Source: Liquidambar formosana
Taxonomy: Eukaryota; Streptophyta; Magnoliopsida; Saxifragales; Altingiaceae
Assembly: GCA_039720395.1 (NCBI GenBank)
Contig: CM077827.1
Coordinates: 20,015,602 to 20,079,601 of the forward strand
Direction of reading: 5' to 3'
DNA: 64,000 nt
Positions within the stretch are counted from its first letter, which is position 1, and every line of letters starts with the position of its first letter. The position numbers were made by a program, and so were the translations under genes. The notes beneath the pieces are model-generated. The model ran no database searches, was not told the origin of the DNA, and saw only the letters and a list, made by a program, of their open reading frames with translations. Below are positions 1 through 8,900 of this stretch, piece after piece.

Positions 1-552
1 ACACCAGCTTAGTTTAACCAATGGTTTTCTTGGTATGGTCTAGATAACAAAATGCTTCCTCCTCTCGTCCTTGAAGGATTTGAACATTTCTTCAACTATT
101 ACTTATTTCCAGCACAAGAGCATAGTCCTCCGTTACTTATTTTCCTTACTCTTTTCCAACTTCCATGGATCTCTAAATGGGATTATGTTATCTCTCCAAT
201 TGGCAGTTATCCTCCAACTCCACATTTATGCCGAAGATTCTGCTTCAAATGGTGGGATAAAGTTGTTTCTCAGAAAGTTTATACTCCCAATATTATTTTA
301 TTTCTTCATAAAAATCCAGCAGTCTGTAAGACCCCAGTCCAAACAGACTCAAGCAGTGAATTTTTAGTTGTCAAGTCCAAACAACAGGCGAAGATAGCAT
401 CTGCCAGATCCAAAGCAGAATACAAACAACATTTACGTGAAGCCCTGTCACAAGTTGATTCTGATGAAGAACATTCAGACGAAGCCACTTCCAACCCATT
501 TTATCAAAATGAAGATGATTGCTACGGCATAGAGTTCTTTTCACAGATGTAA
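1..552 (+). pseudogene. Endogenous caulimovirid polyprotein C-terminal fragment (tentative)
   Basis: An open frame runs from the left edge to the stop at 550-552 (in-frame Met at 52). It is rich in W and P, with a WISKWDY stretch and a KWWDK motif, then a Gln/Lys-rich segment and an acidic tail ending before a promoter-like region. Position, strand and neighbourhood (promoter/leader directly downstream, reverse-transcriptase start on the same strand at 1.37 kb) suggest the tail of a plant pararetrovirus polyprotein in the florendovirus/petuvirus group. This is inference from context; no catalytic motif lies in the fragment. The upstream part is outside the window. It is presumably non-functional, since the rest of the virus copy is broken and rearranged. 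Confidence 0.45.
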
Positions 553-1190
553 AGCATTGGACATTCTACTTTTTAATCTGCACAATACAAGTTTCAAGCC
601 AGCCAGCTTCCATGGCTTAAGCACCGACAATCCATTAATCCAACTTCTGGATTCCATTTTTCATTTTCCGACAGCATCTTTGTACAAGGATAGCTTCCTG
701 CACTATCAAACAATTTTAGTACATATTCTTGTAAAAAAAAAAAAAAAGTATAGATTCCAACAAATTGTCATTATCGCTTCAAGTGCTCCAGGACATTTTG
801 TCATTATTGCTCCAAGTGCTCCAAGACATTATTATTGTTCCAAGATCTGATTCCAGCATGCCATTGTCTGCCAACAAATTTCCATTATTGATTCACAAGC
901 ACAAAGAGACAATCAAGAAAAAGAAGGACAAGACTGCACATTCACGGGTGTATTTGATATCGTCCAAACCTAGGTTTTATATATATAGGAACCAAACTAG
1001 TTGGTTCGGCATCCTATCTTCTGTACTCTCTCTCTTCTATCTTGTAACCCTTCTCCAGCTCTGTCTTCACAATCTCTTTTTCTTACTATAAGCCTTCTAT
1101 CTCCTTCTCCTACTTTTGTAAGTATCTCAGTATTTTAACTTTTGTATTTTAAAGTTTGTATAATAAAGCTTGTATAATTATTTATATGTT
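553..1190 (+). promoter_or_regulatory. Pararetrovirus-like promoter, leader and poly(A) region
   Basis: Non-coding stretch between two caulimovirid fragments on the same strand. It holds a tandem 33-bp repeat (765-830) built around AAGTGCTCCA, resembling enhancer repeats, then a TATA box (TATATATATA, 978-987), a CT-rich stretch about 40 bases downstream (1018-1080) that would fit the transcript start, and an AATAAA signal at 1162-1167. TATA box, short leader and poly(A) signal within 200 bases is the usual plan of a 35S-type promoter/terminator, where the poly(A) signal lies downstream of the start. No TGGTATCAGAGC primer-binding site was found nearby. Activity cannot be judged from sequence. 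Confidence 0.5.
765..830 (+). repeat. 33-bp tandem repeat x2 upstream of viral-type TATA box
   Basis: Two adjacent 33-bp units beginning TTGTCATTAT differ at only a few positions; a partial third unit (ATTATTGTTCCAAG) follows. It lies about 150 bases upstream of the TATA box, where caulimovirid promoters carry activation elements. Confidence 0.75.
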
Positions 1191-1365
1191 CTGTTTCTCA
1201 TTGTGATCAGTTACTATATGCTTTAGTGTATTTTATTTATATATTTGAATTCCTAGGTAAACTCAAGAATTAAAAAGCAAAAATTAAACAATTTCATACC
1301 CTATTAAAAAATATGGTTTGCTCTGATTTACCTAATGCCTTCTAGAACAGGAAAAAACATACAGT

Positions 1366-1588
1366 AAGTTTACCATATGAACCAGATTTTGAGGATTCTC
1401 AAATTTCCACAAAAGCTAGACCAATTCAGATGAATCAACAACTTTTAGAATATTGTAAAAAAGAAATTCAAGGATTATTAAAGAAAAACTTAATCAGGAA
1501 AAGCAAATCTCCATGGAGTTGCTCAGCTTTCTATGTTAATAAACCTGCTGAAATAGAAAGAGGAGCTCCAAGATTAGTCATCAATTCA
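1366..1588 (+). pseudogene. Endogenous caulimovirid reverse-transcriptase N-terminal fragment
   Basis: The frame reads through the typical linker before the pararetrovirus RT (LLEYCKKEIQ, then a K-rich LIRKSKSPW segment, SAFYV, PRLVIN). The same order precedes the YKPLN motif in caulimovirid RT. The frame is lost right after PRLVIN and the sequence switches to minus-strand viral protease at about 1590. The RT catalytic core and RNase H are absent, so this is a short fragment and not a gene. Confidence 0.75.
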
Positions 1589-1589
1589 A

Positions 1590-2560
1590 CACAAATTCCT
1601 TGGTTACACACTTGTACTTTTTCAAGTTTATAATCAATATACATTTTAGTGCCATCAGCAGTAGTTAATGGTTCTTCTGTGGTTTGCTGGCAATATTATG
1701 TTGGGACTAACCCTTGGGCTATACAATTCATATATGCTCCTGTGTCCACTAAGGCAAATGTATTTATTGTCAATGTTTTATTAATAACAAGATTAATATC
1801 TACATGCCATTTTTGCTATTTGTATTGCATCTAAGTCTTGGTTTTGCTCAGAAGTAATGTCTTCTTCAGGAATGTTTTCTGGAAAGGAGGTTGATGTTGA
1901 AGAAAGCAGTTGTTGTGCTAAATAGTTTTGTTTTCTTTGTAAATCTTCTACTTGTGTTCTGAGTTGTTCTAAAGAATTTACTTGTTCTTTTAAATGTCTA
2001 ATTTCTATTTTTCCCTGATTTATTTCATATTGTAAATCTTGAATAGTTGTAGGTCTAGTTTTTGTTTTATTAAATCTGTTTAGGATGGATTTTAAATTAT
2101 GATCAGAAGGGATGTCATGGCTTGTTTTCATGGATTGGCTAATTGTATTAGAAAGATTTTGTAAATATGTTCGTTTAAGGTCTGGATCTGTAATTGTATC
2201 AGTAAAGTCTAATAATTGTCTTTCTTCTTTTGTTAAGGGCATTAAGGATTTTTCTTGAGGTTTATTGCAACATGTTAAAGATGTACAATTTTTTATGGGA
2301 GAACCATCTTCTTGTTCAGATTCAAATCAGAGGAAGAAGAGGACGAAGATGTTTCTGGAATATCATCTTGTTCAGTTTCATTAATGTCTTCCGTAGATTG
2401 TATTTCAGATTCTGTATCAGAATGTTCTTTTAATAAGTTATACAATTGTAATTTAAGTTCATTAGGAATTTCTAAAGAGTTAATGTTATCTTTTAGTTTG
2501 CAATTGTTTTTATAATGACCTAATTTTCCACATTTCCAACACTTAGGGGTTTTTTTTTGA
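1590..2560 (-). pseudogene. Endogenous caulimovirid protease, coiled-coil and zinc-knuckle region
   Basis: Read on the minus strand from 2560 down: a CCHC zinc knuckle (WKCGKLGHYKNNC at about 2540-2500), an acidic Ser/Glu-rich stretch, then an open frame (2242-1793) with a leucine-rich coiled coil (LKEQVNSLEQLRTQVEDL), and then an aspartic-protease-like segment with the DTGA active-site motif near 1750. This matches the order capsid - zinc knuckle - protease of plant pararetroviruses. The frame shifts in the homopolymer near 2551-2558 and again between segments. The segment stops at the inversion junction near 1590, before the RT that should follow. Confidence 0.75.
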
Positions 2561-3509
2561 AAGATTGAGGCTTGTGAGACTTATTAGATTTATTTTTGGT
2601 GTTGGTTTGTGATTTGGTAGCTTGATGTCGTACTGGATATCTCAACCAGTTATATTTTCTATTTTTATAACGATATTTAGAAGAATGAGTTTGTTTTGGT
2701 TTTTTGTATGATTTCTTTTGGGTTTTTCTCATCCTTGAAGATGGGGCTTCAATCTTTTGATATCCAAATTGTTCACAAAATTGTCCTAATTCTTTTCTTC
2801 CTAATTTTTTTTGTTTCTTCATTTGTGTCTTTAATATGAGATTTGTGCATAAAGCTAATCCTTCTGTTTAAATTAAGGAAATAATATCACCATAAGATAA
2901 AATATGATAATTAATTATGCCACCATGTATTTCTCTTAATTTTTGTTTAACCTTTTCACTAAATAATTTAGGTAATCCAGTAATAAATCTTTCTTTCCAA
3001 TAATCCTTTTGACAATCTTCTCTTAATAGCACCTTACTTAAGAAAACATCTTTATACCATCTGAAATCATCTAATGTTGGACATCTTAAATGTGAGAGTA
3101 CTTCGCTGGCTCGGTCAGTAATGGTTAAAGGATCTCCAAGAAAATGTTTAACAATTGTGTATATTAGAGTATTTATATTGTCTGAAACAGGTTGTCCTCT
3201 TGCATCTAGAATGGGATTATTATTATTATCAACTTTTGTTACATGTTCAATATTATAACGATCTTGGTCATGTAAAAAGTGATCCCACCAGCCTTTGAGT
3301 TGGCCAGTAAATCTAGTAATAATTAAATGAAAAGCTTGGCTGTCCGTGGCATTTTGTCTATGTTTATAGGCAGTAACTACCATAAGGATTTCATTCATTA
3401 ATCCTAAAATTTGATATTCAGACATACCATCAATATTCCATTCATATATAGAAGATCCACTATATTCACCTTGTACATATTGTGGGCAGTTCTTCAAATT
3501 GGACATCAA
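2561..3509 (-). pseudogene. Endogenous caulimovirid capsid-protein (gag-like) region
   Basis: Minus-strand frame 3509-2868 (213 codons) followed after a stop by a lysine-rich frame (2822-2520). The first part carries the retroviral-capsid style signature (IYEWNIDG, GWWDHFL, ITGLPKLF) shared by caulimovirid coat proteins. The second part is a basic nucleic-acid-binding tail leading into the zinc knuckle. An in-frame stop at about 2868 separates domains that are continuous in the family, and the A/T-run near 2551 breaks the frame again, so the copy is dead. Confidence 0.75.
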
Positions 3510-3684
3510 TAGGTGTTGGTCGAGAATAATAATTTCTTGTTGTTGGTCTTAGATGGGAAAATATTTTAGAGTGTAATTCTAATGGTTCTTCTTAGGAAGT
3601 AGATTTAAGATGTATTAATGGGGTAATATTTTTAGTAATTTCATCTACTAATTCATCAGAAGTATCTTTAAATCGCAGTTCATG

Positions 3685-4600
3685 TTATTTAGGTATTTGA
3701 TGTGGTTTGAAGAGGAGAAGAGATTTTATAGGTTGAGGTTTTGGATTTTGAAAATATGATGTACTAGGTGTTGAGTGGTTTTCGGTTTTAGGTTTAGTAT
3801 TTGTATGTATTTGGTCTTGGATTAATTCAATTCTGTCTAATTGTATTCCTATGGTATGTAAATGTTGATTTGTATAATTATTTTGTTCAATAAGCCTTTT
3901 TCCCTCGGAAGTCATAATAGAAGCATTGCAGTCTTTGAATGAAGAAGCAATAAGTATATTTTCTCTTACTTTTATCTGAATGTTCTGTAAAGGAGGATGT
4001 ACTGCTTGTATAATTTTATTATCTGAAGTTTTCCACTTGGTTGTTTCTTTGGTTTGTACACTAATAGTTTTAGATGAAAATGGAGGATTATTAACTTTAT
4101 AATTTCCTTTAGCAAATATTTGATACCATAACAAGAATTCTAGATTTATTTTATGATAATTGCAATATTCAATATGTAAATCTTGTAGAATTTCTAACTC
4201 AATTGGATGTATATCTTTTAAGGGAAGTTTCTTTTGGAATCTATAATTATTAATATTTTCTTGGATGGTTTGGACAGAGTTGTTTAACAAATTTGGATTA
4301 AGTCTAAATGTTAATTCTTTTGACAACATATTTATTTGTGGATCATATCTTGTTCCTTCCATATCTGATCTAGGTTGGAGATATATTTTCAGGATTTTCA
4401 GAACTAGGTGTATCAACAGTATAATATGGTTGAGAAATATTTGGGGGATTTATTCTTACTCCTGTTATTCTCTCTGAAGGTATCTTGGAAGGTATGTGGG
4501 CTTCATATGGTGCTGTTGGTTTTAGGGCTGAATACGAAGATCTAGTCGGGGTATATGGCCTAGAAGGGTTTGAAGTAAAGTCTGTAATGTTCAATGTGAC
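3685..4600 (-). pseudogene. Caulimovirid region between movement protein and capsid
   Basis: Two overlapping open frames (4594-4370 and 4416-3685) on the minus strand. The first is Pro/Ser/Tyr-rich (TSNPSRPYTPTR), consistent with a movement-protein C-terminal tail. The second (243 codons) includes a segment with ILQDLHIEYC and a Gln/Asn-rich C-terminus with many charged residues. In florendo/petuvirus-like elements the equivalent stretch links movement and capsid domains of one polyprotein. Assignment rests on position between recognisable neighbours; the stretch itself has no diagnostic catalytic motif. Frame changes show decay. Confidence 0.55.
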
Positions 4601-5110
4601 TTGTCTGGTTGGTGTAAATCTAATTCCTACTGAACCATCTGGGTGTTGTGTTATCTGTTCTATTTTCTTGTTCTCTTGGTTTTAAGGGGGAACTATTTTG
4701 GGTAAGGACTAGTTTTCTGGTAACACTACTTTATCCCAAGCAATTCTCTGGGGTACCACAATGTTTGAATGGGTGGATTGTGTCTGTATTAATGTTGTAT
4801 ATCCTTTCGACTTGTTTTTAATTCTTTTGGTATAATACTTGGCATTACCTTATAATATAATCGATATACTAGAGCTAATGGCTGCAGCTCCTTTGTCCAT
4901 ATCATATCATGTGTTTTAATGTTTAATGTTAAATATTTTAAAATGGTTGGATCATGTAACCATACTGTGAAGTTAGGATAGCAATTAAAATATACCGGAC
5001 TATTACATAAACTAGATTCTATTAATCCTAAAATGAAATTGGTAAATTGTCTATGTCTAGCATATCTTAAACAACACCCAGAAGACTAGTAATAGAACTA
5101 CTAGTTTTTG
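4601..5110 (-). pseudogene. Endogenous caulimovirid movement-protein fragment
   Basis: Translating the minus strand from about 5085 gives a segment with ILGLIE, PVYFNCYPNF and LTLNIKTH, the conserved core of the 30K-type movement protein of caulimovirids, which forms tubules through plasmodesmata. The frame is interrupted by stops (near 4790 and 4715) and its N-terminus is missing at about 5110, where similarity ends. It is the 5'-most visible viral domain on the minus strand. Confidence 0.65.
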
Positions 5111-5186
5111 CTTTAGTCTCTTAATAATAATTTTTACTATCAAAGTAACATTGTATGGAATTATAATATTTGATACTGGTAACATT

Positions 5187-5240
5187 TGTTAAAATAGAAA
5201 TAACAAAAACAAATGTTAAAATAGAAATAACAAAAACAAA
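5187..5240. repeat. Perfect 27-bp tandem duplication
   Basis: Two identical adjacent 27-bp units (5187-5213 and 5214-5240; core AAAATAGAAATAAC) just beyond the truncated end of the viral fragment. It may mark a repair scar at the edge of the viral insertion. Confidence 0.9.
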
Positions 5241-5861
5241 ACAGCAAAAACCTATTAACAATGCTCTCAGCATTCAAGGAATTGGACTTTCTGAGAAATC
5301 ATTTCCTTAATGGCGGCAGCCATCTCTAGCCTATATATAGTAATAATAATAATAATAATTAAATCGATGATAATGATCGCGGGTGTGAGTCCACGATATC
5401 AAAGTCTCCCTCGCGGACCAAATGGCAAGTACTTTGAGTTTTACGCACGCAGGCATGTGATGTGATGTGATGTGAGCCGCGAAGAAAGGTGATGTACAGT
5501 ATAAGAAATAAATTAGAAATATAATAAAAAGTTGACTACCCAACAACATCTGGCTAAAGCCAGACAGGTACCAAATATATAACGTTAAAATGTGGAAAGG
5601 GGTAGAGTCGGCTTTGAAAAATTGAACAGGGACGCGGTCTTCGTGCTAAGAGTCAAATATTCATACCAGTGGGACCATAGAACGGATGTGTCTGCTTTTC
5701 AATCTTTCATCTAATGGAGATTTCGTCCGTGACTTCCTGCTCCTGCTGCCCGTGGTCATTGGTCATGGACATGGACATTTCCTCTCTCTCCCCCCTTAAA
5801 GGGTTTCCTCCATTTATCGATTCCCATGGGAGTTGATGGTGGCTGAGAGGGTCCTTCTGAT
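5241..5861 (+). promoter_or_regulatory. Promoter and 5' leader of the RLCK gene
   Basis: Non-coding DNA between the viral fragment and the kinase start codon. It contains a TATA-like TATATAA at 5576-5582, a WRKY W-box core TTGACT at 5532-5537, a (TGATG)n-like run at 5457-5475, and a CT-rich leader (5783-5797). If transcription starts about 30 bases after the TATA box the leader is about 250 bases and contains two upstream ATGs (5714 and 5836). The promoter call is inferred from position; no start site can be proven here. Confidence 0.5.
5714..5836 (+). other. Upstream ORF (40 codons) in the RLCK leader
   Basis: ATG at 5714 opens a 40-codon frame ending with TGA at 5834-5836. That stop overlaps a second out-of-frame ATG (5836-5838), which runs across the main ATG at 5862 without a stop in exon 1. 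Both upstream ATGs have a pyrimidine at -3, while the main ATG has G at -3 and G at +4, so leaky scanning would favour the main start. The uORF exists in the transcript only if transcription begins upstream of 5714. Confidence 0.45.
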
Positions 5862-5922
5862 ATGGGGAATTGCTGGAGAAGACCTGCCAAGTGTGCTCAT
5901 GCCTCCTCTAACCAATTTCCTG
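5862..5922 (+). CDS. RLCK exon 1 (N-myristoylation signal)
   Basis: Encodes [20 protein letters not shown] plus the first base of the next codon (phase 1). The donor GTATGT starts at 5923. It is the only exon-like MGNC start upstream of exon 2, and its phase completes a Glu codon with the AA that opens exon 2. Confidence 0.9.
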
Positions 5923-8900
5923 GTATGTATTTTGCTGATTCTCTGTTTTATTGTTTCCCAACTTCAAATTTTGAGTTATTCTCTATCCATTGGATTGAGC
6001 TATGTGGTCAGACCAGCTTTAGAACAGGAGGAGGAGGCGCCTATCCTATATTTTCTCTCATTTTGAGTTGGTTTCCTCTTTTTTTTTTTTTTTTTAATTC
6101 TCTTTTTAATTTTGTGAAAAGTAGCGGAAATTTTGGTAATTAGTGTGTTTTAAGGTTGGAAAAATTGAAGGAGCCTATTTCCCCCCTCTTTCACTTTGGA
6201 GATTTTTTGAATGTTTTTTTGGCCTGGTGGGAGGCTTTAGTTTGTTATTTTGTACTGAGGAACCCCCAAAAAAAAAAAAAAAAACACGCCCTTTTCGCTT
6301 TCCCCCTTCCCTCTGGATGATTATAGTCAAGGGTAGAAACACCGCGCATCCTGCATGGGTAGTATTGGAAATATGATTCTGAACAAGGAAGCCTTTTTCC
6401 TTTATTTTTTCGTCGGAAATCTGTACATCAGTTGACGGTTTACCCCAAAGCTAGTTCTTGAGTTTTTTTCTTCCCTCTTGAAAATTTGAATACACTCTGC
6501 ATGTTTATAGGGTTATAAATCATTCGGGTTTTTTTCTTTTTCTTTCTCCCCTTAATTGAAACTATGACATATTGAATATTATCAACATGCTTTAGTTTAT
6601 GTAAGCTCTTCACGATTGGGCTTAATTGTTGATTTTGTGGACCGCCTGTGTCTTGCTTAGTGTTTCATATTTTCCACAGTCGGTCCCAACCCTAGATAAA
6701 GGAGGAGGGTTGTAGTAGGCAAATGCCCAATTTAAAACTTACAGTCATACCTTATGAACATGAATCCAGATATGAAATGAGTGGGGTTGTTCCCTAATAG
6801 TGACACATTGTATCAGACAATGAGTGTAGTGCTAAATGGGCAAGGATTAGCTAAGTTGTTCCCTCAAAGCGATGTCTTGAATCGTCGCCTAGATGCAGTG
6901 AGAAGTGGGTAAGGGTTCTTGCACTTAATCGATGGGTGTGGGTAAAAGAAGTTGGTCCAAGAGAGTAGGATTCATTTACCAACTTTACCATAGGAACAGT
7001 AATAACTAAAGAGACAAAACTAGTAGATACATTAATTAGAAGAAGAATAAATGTAGCATCTTTACAAGAAGCTACATGGGTGGGAGAAAAATCTAGGGAA
7101 ATTGAAAATACGAGATATTAGTTTTGGTATACAGAAAAGGATAGACATAGAAATGGAGTGGAGATAATTGTAGATAGAGATTCAAAAAGGGAAGTTGTGA
7201 TTGTACACATAAAAAAAAAAAAAAAGGAGATAGCAAAATAGTAACAGGCCTTGTAGAGACGTTGAGATAATTAGTACTTTTGCACTCCAGATAGGATAAG
7301 ATGAATATATATTTTTTTTTGATGAAGTAAGTATTGTATTAGAGAGAGAGAGGGGGGGGGGGGGGGCAAAGCCCAAGTACATAAGGAATATACAAGAGCT
7401 AGGCAAAAAAAACCAAAAACCTCAATCTATAACTTTAGCATGTCTAAAAAGCAAACAAAAGAGGGGTTAAGGACATTAGTATAACTATGAAACCACCAAA
7501 AAAGAGTCTTGATGAAAGAAGACTTGAGCTCAATGAATGAGGATTCCTTATCGTCAAAAGTTCGAAGATTTCTCTCTCTCCAAAGGCACCAAAAAAGTGC
7601 ATGTGGAGCCATATCCCATACCAACTTAGCTTTTTTGTTCCTTGTCTTGATCCTCCAACCCGTAAGAAGATTATGGGGATGAGAAGGCATAACCCAATGA
7701 ATCCCAAAAAGGTTAAGAATAAGCGACCAAAGGCTCCACGCCGCTTGACAATGAATGAATGGGCTAATTCCGGGGATACCTAATGGAGAGAAGAAGAATG
7801 GGACTTTAAACAGTCACGTAGGAAAGAATAGTGGAGAATATGAGAGGGTTCATGAGGGACATGGATTTGGAGAAAGGAATGAAGGAGGACATACTATCTT
7901 AGAATATCTTATGACTTATCATATAATTACCAACACTTGTTTTAAATGGATTAACACTTACTACCATTTAAAAGTGGATTTTATATTAGTCAAATAGAAT
8001 TTTGTCTTCCTACGAAGATGGATCGAAGTGTTTGTCAGGATTTTGAAGTAAAACCTAGATAAAGTTTAACTCTTAGAACATAGATTAATGGTATTAGATG
8101 TATGTCTTAGGAGTTGGAGGAGAAAGAATAGCGAAAAATAGACACACAAGAACTAGGTGGTGGAACTTAATATTTAAAGACAAGTACTAAATGAAGGAAA
8201 ATGGAATTTAGATGAAGAGAATGATGTGGAATGAAATAGTTGGTTGCATTAGGAGAGTCGCAAAAGAAGTTCGTGGAGAATTGAAGGGGAATGTACTGAT
8301 ATCTGGAAAACTTGATGGTGGAATGAGGAGGTTCAAACAGCAATACAGAAAAACGAGCACTTTGTAAGAATTTACATAAAGATAAGAATGAGGAAAGTTA
8401 TGAAAGGTGTAAATGAGCTTAAAGAAAGCTAAGAAGGTAGTAAGTGAGGGTAAAATCAAGGTCTTTGATGATTTGTACCATAAGTTAGGCTCAAAGAATG
8501 TGGAGAAAGATGCATATAAACTTGTTAGGATAAGAGAAAGGAGAATTAGAGACTTAAACCATGTTAAGTGCACTAAAGCTGATGATTGGAGTTTTAGTGA
8601 AAGAGGATGAGATTAAGGAAATGTGGAGTTATTTTAACAAATTATTTAAATTACTAATGAAAACCTGCATAGAGAATTTAAGCTTGAGAGAACTTAGTAA
8701 CTCTACTGTGGATAGAAATTATATGTTTTCCTAGTAGTTGGGATACTGAGGTGAAAGAAGACCCTGAAAATGATGAAAATAGAAGAAAAAATTGTAAGGC
8801 CCGACTAAATTCCCTTTAGTCTTGAAAGTGTATGGTTGATGATGGTTTAGTTTGACTGATATGATGAAACTTTGGAAGAGAGTGATTAATTAAATATTAA

